Below, piece by piece: positions 8,412-17,360 of a DNA stretch of 64,000 nt. Each line of letters begins with the position of its first letter. Within the stretch, counting starts at the first letter, position 1. The translations under genes were made by a program, and so were the position numbers. The stretch is from assembly GCF_038235435.1 (NCBI RefSeq), contig NZ_CP151275.1:4092001-4156000 (forward strand), read 5' to 3'. The notes below the pieces were generated by a model. That model searched no databases and was not told the origin of the DNA. It saw nothing but the letters and a program-made list of their open reading frames with translations. Source of the stretch: Niveibacterium sp. SC-1. GTDB lineage: Bacteria > Pseudomonadota > Gammaproteobacteria > Burkholderiales > Rhodocyclaceae.

Positions 8412-9722
8412 ATGGACCTCGATGCCGTCAAGGGAACGGCGCGTGGTTACGCATGGCTGGCTCGCACTGCCTTGCGTGGCTTCGGACTTCAATCCGGCAC
8501 CCCGCGCCGACATCTGCTGCTGCTCGCATGGCTTTTCCCGCCCCGCATCTCCGGCGGCGTTTACCGTCCCGCAGCGCTTGCCCGCTATGCCCGGGAGCGT
8601 GGCTGGGATGTCACGGTCATCACGGGCCCAGGGCCGGCCGAGCCTGACGCGGCCGGGCGCTACATGCTCGACTATGTCGGCAGCGAGGTGCGCGTCCTCG
8701 AAGTGCCCGCGGGCGAGTTCAAGACCTCCTACCGAGTCTTCCCGCGCGTCGACGGGGGTTTCCAGAACGCGCTCAAGACTTTCGACCTCGCGCTGGAGAA
8801 CCTGGCCGAGGATCCGCCCGGCGTGGTGCTAGCCTCGGGACCGCCCTTTCACAACTTCATCGCAGCGCGATACTTGGGCCGCGCCTTCGGCGTGCCCTAT
8901 GTACTCGACTACCGGGACGAGTGGACCGAGTGTCCCTTCGATTTCGTCCAGAAGGGCAACGCGGACCGCCGGTATGAGCGCGCCTGCCTGCGCCGCGCTG
9001 AACACGTGATCTTCACGACCGAGTCGCTGCTCGATCACCAGGCCGCGGTGTTCCCGGAACTCGACCGCGCGCGCTGCAGCGTCATCCCTAATGGCTGGGA
9101 ACCCTCGGATCTGGACGCAGAGGCGGTCGCCCCGCCCTTGCCGCCGGCGGCCCTGCGGATTGCCTTCGTCGGGCTGCTGGGCGACCACAGCTTGCCCGCG
9201 GTGTTTTTCTCGGCCCTGGCTCAAGTGCTGGAGAACAACCCGGCGCTGCGCGCGGGCCTGCGCGTCTGCTTTGTCGGGCAGAAGAGCGGCAAAGCGCGCG
9301 AACAGCTTGCTGCTTTCCCGTACCAGGAAAATCTGGAGCTGCTCGATCACGTATCCAAGCCGACCGCGCTGGCGATCATGCGCAACGTTGACGGGTTGCT
9401 TCTGCTCAACGACGTAGGGATGCATCGCTACCGGCCTGGCAAGCTGTACGACTACCTGGCGATGGGGACTCCGCTGCTGGTCCACGGCGATGGTGGCGAG
9501 ATCGCCGCGTTGGTACGTCGCTTCGATGCTGGCCGGGTCATCCACAACGGCGATCCGGCGGCGATGGCAGAGGCCCTCACCGGCCTGGCTGGCCTGCGCG
9601 GGCGTTCGGCCAAGCTGGGCGTGCGTGACTGGCTGGCGCAGCACACGCGCAGCGCGCTAGCGGAACAGACGGTAGACCTGCTGGATGAGCTGATCGGGAG
9701 CCAGGACCAGGTCTACGCCTGA
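8412..9722 (+). CDS. GT4-like glycosyltransferase (GT-B fold)
   Basis: The product is 436 aa. It has an N-terminal GT-B acceptor domain (AWLFPPRISGGVYRP near residue 40, a glycine-rich beta1 loop) and a C-terminal Rossmann half with SVIPNGWEPSDLD, LRIAFVGLLGD and the sugar-nucleotide region YRPGKLYDYLAMGTP (E replaced by D in the usual ExxxxxxE spacing). A strong AGGAGGAG site supports the ATG. It probably adds one sugar to the lipid-linked repeat unit at the cytosolic face; donor and acceptor cannot be told. Confidence 0.8.
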   Translation: MDLDAVKGTARGYAWLARTALRGFGLQSGTPRRHLLLLAWLFPPRISGGVYRPAALARYARERGWDVTVITGPGPAEPDAAGRYMLDYVGSEVRVLEVPAGEFKTSYRVFPRVDGGFQNALKTFDLALENLAEDPPGVVLASGPPFHNFIAARYLGRAFGVPYVLDYRDEWTECPFDFVQKGNADRRYERACLRRAEHVIFTTESLLDHQAAVFPELDRARCSVIPNGWEPSDLDAEAVAPPLPPAALRIAFVGLLGDHSLPAVFFSALAQVLENNPALRAGLRVCFVGQKSGKAREQLAAFPYQENLELLDHVSKPTALAIMRNVDGLLLLNDVGMHRYRPGKLYDYLAMGTPLLVHGDGGEIAALVRRFDAGRVIHNGDPAAMAEALTGLAGLRGRSAKLGVRDWLAQHTRSALAEQTVDLLDELIGSQDQVYA

Positions 9723-9798
9723 AGCTTGCCTGGATCGGCAAAATCGTTCGATCCGGCCAAAACGTCAAACTTTCACGCGCTGCAATCAATGTTTGCAG

Positions 9799-9854
9799 TT
9801 CGGACGTCGCGGGCGCCGTGAATCGAGCAATCGTTCACCGCGGCGACGTCCGAA
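9799..9854. repeat. Imperfect inverted repeat (large stem-loop)
   Basis: TTCGGACGTCGC (9799-9810) and its exact complement (9843-9854) form 12-bp arms. Inside, GTGAA and TTCAC can pair further. It sits in the 280-base gap between the glycosyltransferase and the second flippase, next to smaller inverted repeats (GGATCG/CGATCC near 9733-9755; CTGCAA/TTGCAG near 9780-9798). There is no T-run, so a rho-independent terminator is unlikely. Confidence 0.5.
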
Positions 9855-10002
9855 TCGCGCTCAACTGCCGTCAGGCCTGCATCCACGGCGCCTCCCCACG
9901 GAAGGCCTGATTCCGGGACACAGACTCAGCGATGCGCAGCAAGCGCCTTTCCGGCAGCACGGCCGTCGCGGCCCACGAACCCTAGAGAAACCGCGACCTC
10001 GT

Positions 10003-11463
10003 ATGTCCGTCCGCCGCTCCCTGGTGCTTTCCTTCGCACAACGCTACACCGGGCTGATCCTGCAGTTCGGCGCGACGCTGATCCTCTCCCGTCTCCTCAC
10101 GCCGCATGAGATCGGCGTCTTTTCGGTCTGCGCCGCCATGGTTGCGATCGCGCACACCCTGCGTGACTTCGGGGTCAGTGACTACCTGATCCAGGAACAG
10201 GAGCTCACGCACGACCGGATTCGCGCGGCCTTCACCCTGACGCTTTGCATTGCGTGGAGCCTGGCCCTGCTGCTCTGGCTGTTATCAGGCGTGCTGGCCG
10301 ACTTCTACCGCGAGCCAGCCCTGGCCCAGGTTCTCCCGGTACTGGCAGCGAACTTCGTTCTGCTACCCGTCGGCTCGCCCGCCTTCGCGCTCCTGTCGCG
10401 CGAGATGGCCTTTGGTCGCATCTACATCATCCAGACCTCGGCCGGCCTCGTGCAGTCGGGAACGGCCGTCGCCCTCGCCTATGCGAAGTTCAGTTCGTTG
10501 AGCCTGGCGCTGGGATCGCTGGCCGGAACCGTGGTGACGGTCGTCCTGGCCGCGTGGTTCCGCCCGCGCGACACCCTGCTTTGGCCAGGCCTGCGCGAAT
10601 GGCGCCACGTCACCCGCTTCACCGTTTTCGCCAGCGGCTCCAGCCTGATCAACGAAATCACCCGCAACGCCCACGAATTCGTGCTGGGTCGCGTGCTCGG
10701 CTTCGCCTCGGTGGGGCTCTACAGCCGCGCATCCGGCCTGATCGAGACCTTCCACAGCAGCATCACGGCCGCGATCATCCGCGTGATGCTGCCGGCCTAC
10801 GCTCAGGCCAAACGCGGCGGCGGCACGGACGTGAGGGCCCGCTTCGTCCTCAGCGGCACCCTTTTCGCCGCCATCGCCTGTCCGTTCTTCGCCGTGGTCT
10901 TTGTGCTCGCAGATCCACTCATCCGCGTGCTCTTCGGTGACCAGTGGCTGGCCGCGATCCCGGTCATGCAACTGCTTGCGATCAACGCGATCATCTACAC
11001 CTTCTGGGCCTTCGCGCCGCAGGCGCTCACCGTTTCCGGCGCGATCCGCAGTCGCTTCCGCATCCAGGTGATGATGTCGCCGATCCAGGTTGCCCTGGTG
11101 GTGGTCGCCGCGCACTTCGGCCTGATCTGGGTCGCCGTGGCCAGCACCGGCACCAACCTGATGATGGTGGCGCTTCACGCGCGCGCCCTGCATTGGGCGA
11201 TCGGCTACACCTGGGGGGACTTGATGCGCACGATGCGCAGCACTTTCCCCATCGTGTCCGGCAGCGCCCTGATTCCGGCCCTGATCGCCATGCTGTGGCC
11301 CGCGCAGCAGCTCGGCGGCCTGCTGGAGCTGATGCTGGGCGGTCTTGGCGCCAGCGTGGGCTGGCTCGGCGCCGTCCTCCTCCTCAGCCACCCTTTGCGC
11401 CCTGAACTGCTCCGGGCCTGGGACATGATGCGGCGGCGGCTGGCCGCCTCTCGCGGGAGCTGA
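10003..11463 (+). CDS. Wzx-type polysaccharide flippase (copy 2)
   Basis: The product is 486 aa, a multi-pass MOP/PST-family flippase paralogous to the one at 6816. Shared landmarks include LQFGATLILSRLLTPHEIG, LRDFGVSDYLIQ and ADFYREPALAQVLPVL. The frame is open upstream to about 9793, but the residues before MSVRRSL are Arg/Pro-rich and not flippase-like, so I start at 10003. It is the last plus-strand gene before a convergent glycosyltransferase. Confidence 0.88.
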   Translation: MSVRRSLVLSFAQRYTGLILQFGATLILSRLLTPHEIGVFSVCAAMVAIAHTLRDFGVSDYLIQEQELTHDRIRAAFTLTLCIAWSLALLLWLLSGVLADFYREPALAQVLPVLAANFVLLPVGSPAFALLSREMAFGRIYIIQTSAGLVQSGTAVALAYAKFSSLSLALGSLAGTVVTVVLAAWFRPRDTLLWPGLREWRHVTRFTVFASGSSLINEITRNAHEFVLGRVLGFASVGLYSRASGLIETFHSSITAAIIRVMLPAYAQAKRGGGTDVRARFVLSGTLFAAIACPFFAVVFVLADPLIRVLFGDQWLAAIPVMQLLAINAIIYTFWAFAPQALTVSGAIRSRFRIQVMMSPIQVALVVVAAHFGLIWVAVASTGTNLMMVALHARALHWAIGYTWGDLMRTMRSTFPIVSGSALIPALIAMLWPAQQLGGLLELMLGGLGASVGWLGAVLLLSHPLRPELLRAWDMMRRRLAASRGS

Positions 11464-11569
11464 GCGGCCCGGTCAGGTCCGCAGAAGTGTGGGGATGGAT
11501 GCAGCGCCGCGTTTGAACACGCCACGACGACGCGACGCATCATCGCAGCCATTTGTTGGCCCCGATTCT

Positions 11570-12739
11570 CTAGGCGCGGCTACCCAGCAGGTGGGCCAGA
11601 CCACCCAGGGCGCGACGGTTCCAGTCACGCGCGAATGCCATCCCGCGGCGACCATATTCACGGCGCAAGCCGGCGTCGCCGAGCAGTTCAACGATCGCCT
11701 CCTGCATCGCCACCGGCGTGCCACAAGTGCGCAGGCCGAAACCCTCGGCCGCCTCGAGCCCGCGGGCGCCCGCTGGCGTCGTGGCCAGCGGCAGCCCGAA
11801 ACCCAAAGCTTCGATCGACTTGATGTTGAGCCCCGTCCCCTGGCGCACTGGATTGATCGCGAGGTCGGCGGCGCGGTAGGCCTCGGTCATGTCCGCCACG
11901 ACGCCGAGCTTCTCCACGCCAGGCGCGTCCGGCAGCGCCCCCGACAGCGCGCCGGCAATCGACAGTCGGGCGGCCGGCATACGCTGTCTGACCGCCGGCC
12001 AGACCTCGTCGAGGAAGGCCTGGGCGCCATCCACGTTGATCGGATTGGAAGATCCGGCGATCAGGGCGCGGGGCGCCACGTCCGGCGCGCGCAGGCAGTC
12101 CTCCAGTCGCAGGAGGTGCCCCAGGGTCAGCACGTCGGCCCGCGTCACGCCGGCGAAATAGGCCCGCTCGGAATCCTGGATCGCCAGCACCACGTCGGCA
12201 CGATCCAGGCCGCGCCCCTCGCGCCGCGGCGTGGTCGAGTAGAACTGGGGCGGCAGGCCGCGCTCGAGGTAGATCCGATGCCGGTTGGCGAAGCGGTCGT
12301 GCGTGTCGATGATCTTCAGCACCTCGCCGGGAAAAGCCTCCAGCAGGCGCGACAGGAACACGTACTCCACCAGTACGGCCGTGAAACCGCATTCGCGATG
12401 CCAGTCCAGCGCGGCCTCGGTCACGGCCGGGTCGTACCAGTCGTCTAGCCCCCATACGTGGCGGGCATCGTTGTCGACGAGTTGCTGCAGATGGCGCAGG
12501 CCGCGCTGGATCGCGCTTTCCTCGCGGCGCGCACCGCGGAACGGCACGCTGCGGAAGTTCGCTTCGCCCAGCCAGGCTCCCATCGCCGCCTTGTCACCCG
12601 GTTCGCGCTCCATGTGCAGCATGAAGACCTCGTGCCCGAGTTCGCGCAGGCTGCACACCAGGTTATGGATGCGCACGCGGTTGCCCGCATCGCAAGGATG
12701 CGTGGGCGTGGGCGTGAGGAGGAGGATGCGGTGGGGCAC
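11570..12739 (-). CDS. GT4-type glycosyltransferase
   Basis: The product is 389 aa from the GTG at 12739 (MPHRILLLTPTPTHPCDAGN), which places the beta1 strand at the N-terminus as is normal for GT4. A GTG at 12820 would add 27 residues. No good ribosome site is seen for either. The C-terminal half carries SSNPINVDGAQAFLDEVWP and NPVRQGTGLNIKSIEALGFG, the family pattern around the donor site. It is divergent from, and clearly paralogous to, the gene at 12892: both have LVEY...LLE, IDTHD/VDTHD and NVD motifs in the same order. Confidence 0.78.
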   Translation of the reverse strand: MPHRILLLTPTPTHPCDAGNRVRIHNLVCSLRELGHEVFMLHMEREPGDKAAMGAWLGEANFRSVPFRGARREESAIQRGLRHLQQLVDNDARHVWGLDDWYDPAVTEAALDWHRECGFTAVLVEYVFLSRLLEAFPGEVLKIIDTHDRFANRHRIYLERGLPPQFYSTTPRREGRGLDRADVVLAIQDSERAYFAGVTRADVLTLGHLLRLEDCLRAPDVAPRALIAGSSNPINVDGAQAFLDEVWPAVRQRMPAARLSIAGALSGALPDAPGVEKLGVVADMTEAYRAADLAINPVRQGTGLNIKSIEALGFGLPLATTPAGARGLEAAEGFGLRTCGTPVAMQEAIVELLGDAGLRREYGRRGMAFARDWNRRALGGLAHLLGSRA

Positions 12740-12891
12740 CGAAGTGGGGATCAGGGCAGGACTGGGCCTGCAGATTATGGAAACCCGCGCGCCCGCGCCA
12801 AGCCCGCGCTGCTGTGACACGCCAGCTTTGTCACGCCGCCGGCCGGGCAGAGCGTGCGATGCTCTGCGACCGCGCGAGACCGTCGTTCCTG

Positions 12892-14163
12892 ATGAAGAAG
12901 ATCCTGCTGGTCACCGACAACCGCTACTGGCGTGAAGCCATAGGCTCCCAGAAGCGCATCACCGCCCTCTGCCGCCATCTCGAAGCCCATCACGCGCTGC
13001 ATGTGCTCTTTCTCGGGCGTCTCAGTGCCGAGGATGCCGCCCGCCTGCAAGACCAGCCGCGGCCACACGCACTGGAGGCCGACCCCGGCCTGCAGACCGC
13101 GACCCCCGTGAGCCCGGCCGCACCGGCAGCGGGCCCACAAAACCCCGGCGCACGCGCCTGGGCCAGGCAGGTCCTGCACAGCATGCGTCGCGGCCTGCGC
13201 GGCGAGCGCACCGGTGGTCGACGCTTCCGCCTGCAGTTGCACGAACCGAAACTGGCCGACTACCGGCGTCCGGCCTGGGCCGAACGCTTCCGCAACGCCT
13301 GTGCGCGCATCAATCCGGACATCGTCCTGGTGGAGTACGCGCGACTGGCCTGGCTGCTGGAGAGCTGCGCCGATGCGCTGCCTCGCGGCTGCCGCACCCT
13401 GGTCGACACCCACGACGTGCAGCATGCGCGCCAGATCCTGTTCCATGCGGAGAACCGCATCCACGACATCGACATCACCGCGACAGAAGAAGCCCGCGTG
13501 CTCGCCCACGCCGATGCCGTGATCGCGATCCAACCCGAGGATGCCCGCACGCTGGGCGCGCTGCTGCCAGGCAAGCCGGTGCTTCTCGCGCCGCACCCTC
13601 AGGCGCTCGAGCCACAAGGCGAGCCCGCGCCAGGGAGCCCGCCGCGCGTCGGTTTCTTCGGCTCGGCCATGGCGCCCAACGTCGACGCGGCACACCGCCT
13701 GATCGAGCGCATCTGGCCCGCCGTAGTCGCGCAGAGCCCCCGCGCAGAGCTGCACCTCTTCGGCAGCGTCTGCGAAGCCCTGGCACACACGCCCTTGCCG
13801 GCCAGCGTGCGTTGCCGCGGTTTCGTGCCCGACCTCACGGACGCGTACGCCCAGTTGCACGTGGTGCTCAATCCCGTCGGTTATGGCGGCGGCCTCAAGA
13901 TCAAGAGCGTGGAAGCCCTGTGCCACGCTCGACCGCTGGTGAGCAGCGCGGTCGGCGCCCAGGGCCTGGAGTCCGGCGCCGGAAGTGCGTACCTACTGTG
14001 CGAGGAAGACGCCGGCTTCATCGCCGCCATCCTTGCGTTGATCGACGACGAGACGGCCCGGGCGCGTCTGGCGCAGGCGGCGCTCGCCTATGCCGCGGCC
14101 CACTTCTCGCCGGAACACGCCTTCGACGAGATCGATCAGTTCATCGCGACTTCCGGCAGCTGA
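12892..14163 (+). CDS. GT4-type glycosyltransferase
   Basis: The product is 423 aa. It starts MKKILLVTDNRYWREA, typical of a GT-B N-terminus; upstream in-frame residues look noncoding. Motifs are LVEYARLAWLLES (about 145), LVDTHDVQHARQI (about 170), GFFGSAMAPNVDAAHRLIE (about 260) and NPVGYGGGLKIKSVEAL (about 335), the last being the donor-binding stretch. It resembles the divergent neighbour and, more distantly, the TIGR03087 glycosyltransferase at 31507. The 3' end overlaps the convergent asparagine-synthase-like gene by 28 bases. Confidence 0.8.
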   Translation: MKKILLVTDNRYWREAIGSQKRITALCRHLEAHHALHVLFLGRLSAEDAARLQDQPRPHALEADPGLQTATPVSPAAPAAGPQNPGARAWARQVLHSMRRGLRGERTGGRRFRLQLHEPKLADYRRPAWAERFRNACARINPDIVLVEYARLAWLLESCADALPRGCRTLVDTHDVQHARQILFHAENRIHDIDITATEEARVLAHADAVIAIQPEDARTLGALLPGKPVLLAPHPQALEPQGEPAPGSPPRVGFFGSAMAPNVDAAHRLIERIWPAVVAQSPRAELHLFGSVCEALAHTPLPASVRCRGFVPDLTDAYAQLHVVLNPVGYGGGLKIKSVEALCHARPLVSSAVGAQGLESGAGSAYLLCEEDAGFIAAILALIDDETARARLAQAALAYAAAHFSPEHAFDEIDQFIATSGS

Positions 14164-15668
14164 ACGGGCGCCACGGCGCGGGCTGACTCCCGCGCACTCC
14201 CGCGCATCGCCTCCAGGGACACCAGCCAGGCGATCCAGCGCAGGTAGGGCTGCATCTGCAGCGCATGCCGGCTGCTCAGGCTGGCTGCCAGCACGCGCGG
14301 CAACAACCAGCTGCGCTTGAATGCCGGATTGGATTGCCACTCCGGGGGGCTCGCGAGAATCCCGCGCGCCATGCTCCGCGCATGAAGCCCCGGCGCCCGC
14401 GGCGGCAGGTTCTCGGCGAAGCCCAGGCTGGCGAGCGCCGGGTTGGCGCGTCCGATGATCCGGTCATGCAGATCGCCGCGCGCGATCACCGATTCGGGCA
14501 CCCCGAACATGTAGTCAGCGAAATCCGGCGCCAGAAAGGGCGTCAGCACCCTCGCCGGGGCCGTGTTGCGCTGGAGAAAGGGCGCGATCTCCCGCCGCGT
14601 CCGGCTCCAGAACAGGAAGCGCTCCATCCCGCGTGCCTGCTCGCGCCAGGACCGGATCGCCCGCGCGAGACGGCCGACCGCGCGGCCCCGCGACCAGCGC
14701 GTGAGCGCCTGCGGCGCGAGAAGGCGCGCGAGGCTCCATTCGCGGGCGCCATAACCCTGTGCGTTCAGCAAGCCCAGCACGGCATCCGCGTCGCCCCTGC
14801 ACCAGGGTGCCTTCCAATCCTCATGGAGCCACGTCGCCTTGCAGAGCACGTCACCGGCCAGTCCATCGAAGACCGTTCGCACATCGTGGCGCCTCAGTAG
14901 CGCGACGCTAGGCTCGAACCAAGCGTGCTCGTCGCTAAGGCAATCGAAGCGCCGGTTCTTGGCGATCTCGTCATGCCAGGGAGTTCGGGTGGCGGAAACC
15001 CCTGTGAATCGCCAACCCAGGCGCTCGCACACCCGGCGCGCGACCAGCGCGTCCGTGTCGGATTGCGCGGCGCCCATGTGCTGGCTGAAAACGAGCCCGG
15101 GCTCGAAGTCGAGCCGGTGAAGTTCGAGCGCGATGTGGCGCGAATCGCGACCACCCGAGAGCGGCAGGGCCGTCGTCCCCGCATCACCAGGGAGACAGCC
15201 AGCCAGGACCGAGCGGAAGCGCTCGCCCGCTTCCACGACAACCGTGTCGTAGTCCAGCCCGGGGGACACTTCGCCCAGATCCGGTGGAGCGGGATCCAGC
15301 AGGATGCGCCCGCGCACCACCCGCAAGCCGCCCGCCGGCACCGCCCTCACGGCCGCGAAAGCCGTGTCCTCGCCCACAAAGAAGCCAAGCCGGAGGAAGG
15401 CGGCGATCGCGTCATCGTCCGTCTCGTTCGAGGCACCGAGCGCCAGAAGTTCGGCAACGCTGTCGGCCACCGCGATGCCATCGCCGACACTGGCATGGAA
15501 CAAGGGATAGAGGCCGTAGCGATCGAGCTCGACACACAGCGCCTCACCCTGGCGATACCAATGCGCCCAGGGTCCGGCCTGAGGCCGATCGAAGGCACCG
15601 AACCGTGCCTCCGGCGTACCCCTCCAGCAGACAGACGTAGCGCCGCCCCCCTGCACCCAGCAGTACAT
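14136..15668 (-). CDS. Asparagine-synthase-like protein without glutaminase cysteine (tandem copy A)
   Basis: The product is 510 aa. The N-terminal third is a decayed class II glutaminase-like domain. It keeps the DRYGLYPLFHAS strand (AsnB: DRLGVKPLYY), but the protein starts MYCW instead of MCGI, so the Cys is at position 3 and an N-terminal nucleophile is not expected. The PP-loop ATP pyrophosphatase motif is SGGRDS (171-176). The usual GDGGDE motif is replaced by FDGLAGD. The C-terminal part keeps FLFWSRTRREIAPF and TPFLAPDFADYMF as in AsnB. It probably adenylates a carboxylate and forms an amide using ammonia or an amine, as known for beta-lactam synthetase-type homologs (inference). The start is supported by GAGGAGGG. 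A paralog lies immediately upstream. Confidence 0.8.
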   Translation of the reverse strand: MYCWVQGGGATSVCWRGTPEARFGAFDRPQAGPWAHWYRQGEALCVELDRYGLYPLFHASVGDGIAVADSVAELLALGASNETDDDAIAAFLRLGFFVGEDTAFAAVRAVPAGGLRVVRGRILLDPAPPDLGEVSPGLDYDTVVVEAGERFRSVLAGCLPGDAGTTALPLSGGRDSRHIALELHRLDFEPGLVFSQHMGAAQSDTDALVARRVCERLGWRFTGVSATRTPWHDEIAKNRRFDCLSDEHAWFEPSVALLRRHDVRTVFDGLAGDVLCKATWLHEDWKAPWCRGDADAVLGLLNAQGYGAREWSLARLLAPQALTRWSRGRAVGRLARAIRSWREQARGMERFLFWSRTRREIAPFLQRNTAPARVLTPFLAPDFADYMFGVPESVIARGDLHDRIIGRANPALASLGFAENLPPRAPGLHARSMARGILASPPEWQSNPAFKRSWLLPRVLAASLSSRHALQMQPYLRWIAWLVSLEAMRGSARESARAVAPVQLPEVAMN

Positions 15669-15748
15669 AGTCCCTCCTCACACCCCGGGGCCACGGGCCA
15701 GGACGAACGACCCGCTTGTCGACCGGCGAAGCGCGGCTTTCCACTCCC

Positions 15749-17245
15749 TCATGAGCGCCCGCGAGTCATCGCCTGCAAGGACGCGAACCAGGCGAGCCAA
15801 CCCAGATAGGGCGACATCTGCACCGCCAGCGGCTTGCTCGCGGCGGCAGCAAGAAGACGCGGCAGGAGCCAGATCCAGTCCGGAACGCTTCCGCTGCGCC
15901 AGAGCTCGGCCGAAGCCAGCAGGCCGCGCGCCATGGCGCTGGCATGCGCACCCGGGTCGCGTGGCGGCGGCCCCCCGGCAAAAGGCAGGTCCGCGAGTTC
16001 GGGGTAGGCCCGGTGCAGGGCGAGGTCATGCAAAGACCCCTGCGCGCTGCGCAGGACGCGCGAGGGCAGCGCCCACAGGAACTCGAAGAGCCCCGGCGCG
16101 AGATAGGGGGTGATGACCCTCGCGGGCGCGCCATAACGCAGGATGAAGGGTGCGATCTCGCGCCGCGTGCGGCTCCAGAACATGAAGCGTTCGAGCCCGC
16201 GCGGGTCCTCGCGATAGGGCGCGATCGCCGCCTCGAAGCGCGCAAGCGCCCGGTCTTCCGACCAGCGCGCAAGGGCACGACGGCCCAGCAGGCGCTCGAG
16301 CACCCACTCCTCAGCGCCGTAGCGGTCGCCGTTGATGGCGCGCAAGAGCTGCCGTGGATCGCCGGCCTGCCAGGCCGCCTGCCAGTGCGCACGCAGGAAT
16401 GTTCCCGTGGCGAGCGCGCCGCCGGCCAGGCCGTCAAAGATCCAGCGCGGCTGGTGCCTGGCCAGGAAGCGCGCGCAGGGCGCGAACCAGGCGTGCTCAT
16501 CGGCGAGGCAGTCGAACCGGCGGTTCTTGTCGAGCTCGTCCGCACAAGGCCGAGTGGCGGGCGGCACTTCACGCACCTGCCAACCGAGGCGCTGCCCGAG
16601 CGCAACGGCGATCGGCGCATCGCCATCCGGCGCACCGGGGCCGAAACGCTGGACACAGACAAGGCTGGGCGCAAAGCCCTGGCGGTGGAGTTCAAGCGCG
16701 ATATGGCGGGAGTCACGCCCGCCCGAGAGCGGCAAGGCGGTGTCGGCGGGGGCTACGACCAACGCCGGCTTGATCGCCTCGCGAAAGAGCGTGATGAAGC
16801 CGTCGATCGCGGCGTCCAGGGAAAGGCTCTCGTCGACCGCCGGCAGCGCGATCCGACCCTCCGCGCGCCAGCCATCGCGCTCGGACCACCGGAAACGCCC
16901 ACCTGGCGGAAAGGCGCGGATGTGCAGGAAGGGCGTGTCCTGCTCGACGAAAAATCCCAGGCGCAGGAAGAGCGCGATTGCGTCGTCGTCGGTACTCGCG
17001 TCCGCACCGCGCGCGAGCAGTTCAGCGGCACTTTCCGCCACTGCCATGCCGCTCTTGAGCCGCGCGTGGAAGACCGGATGCATTCCCAGCCGGTCGGTCT
17101 CCACGCACAGGCCTTGCGTGTTCTCCTGCCAGCGCGCCCACGGACCCGGCGGCTCGAACTCGGCATGCCGCGGGTTCGGAGCCGACGCCTGAGCGCGATC
17201 GATCACAGGTGCTGCATGCGCCCCCGCGCCAGCCATGTGATACAC
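15749..17245 (-). CDS. Asparagine-synthase-like protein without glutaminase cysteine (tandem copy B)
   Basis: The product is 498 aa, paralogous to the gene at 14136 along the whole length: DRLGMHPVFH, FLRLGFFVEQDTPF, LPLSGGRDSRHIALELH (SGGRDS 174-179), KNRRFDCLADEHAWF, FDGLAGGAL, FMFWSRTRREIAPF. The N-terminus is MYHM, so no Cys2 nucleophile exists. GTG at 17245 is preceded by AAGGAGG at good spacing and aligns with the MY start of copy A. The second phosphate-binding motif is FDGLAGG, even further from AsnB. The gap to copy A is 80 bases, so the two are probably co-transcribed. The substrate is unknown. Confidence 0.8.
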   Translation of the reverse strand: MYHMAGAGAHAAPVIDRAQASAPNPRHAEFEPPGPWARWQENTQGLCVETDRLGMHPVFHARLKSGMAVAESAAELLARGADASTDDDAIALFLRLGFFVEQDTPFLHIRAFPPGGRFRWSERDGWRAEGRIALPAVDESLSLDAAIDGFITLFREAIKPALVVAPADTALPLSGGRDSRHIALELHRQGFAPSLVCVQRFGPGAPDGDAPIAVALGQRLGWQVREVPPATRPCADELDKNRRFDCLADEHAWFAPCARFLARHQPRWIFDGLAGGALATGTFLRAHWQAAWQAGDPRQLLRAINGDRYGAEEWVLERLLGRRALARWSEDRALARFEAAIAPYREDPRGLERFMFWSRTRREIAPFILRYGAPARVITPYLAPGLFEFLWALPSRVLRSAQGSLHDLALHRAYPELADLPFAGGPPPRDPGAHASAMARGLLASAELWRSGSVPDWIWLLPRLLAAAASKPLAVQMSPYLGWLAWFASLQAMTRGRS

Positions 17246-17360
17246 GACCGCCTCCTTGGTGTGTTGCCGCGCGCGTGAGCTAGCCCACGCGGGGCTAGGG
17301 GCTTATCTGCCTAAAATGGCGCGGTCCAGTTCCAGCCTAGTAGAGCGCTCGCAAGCCGCC

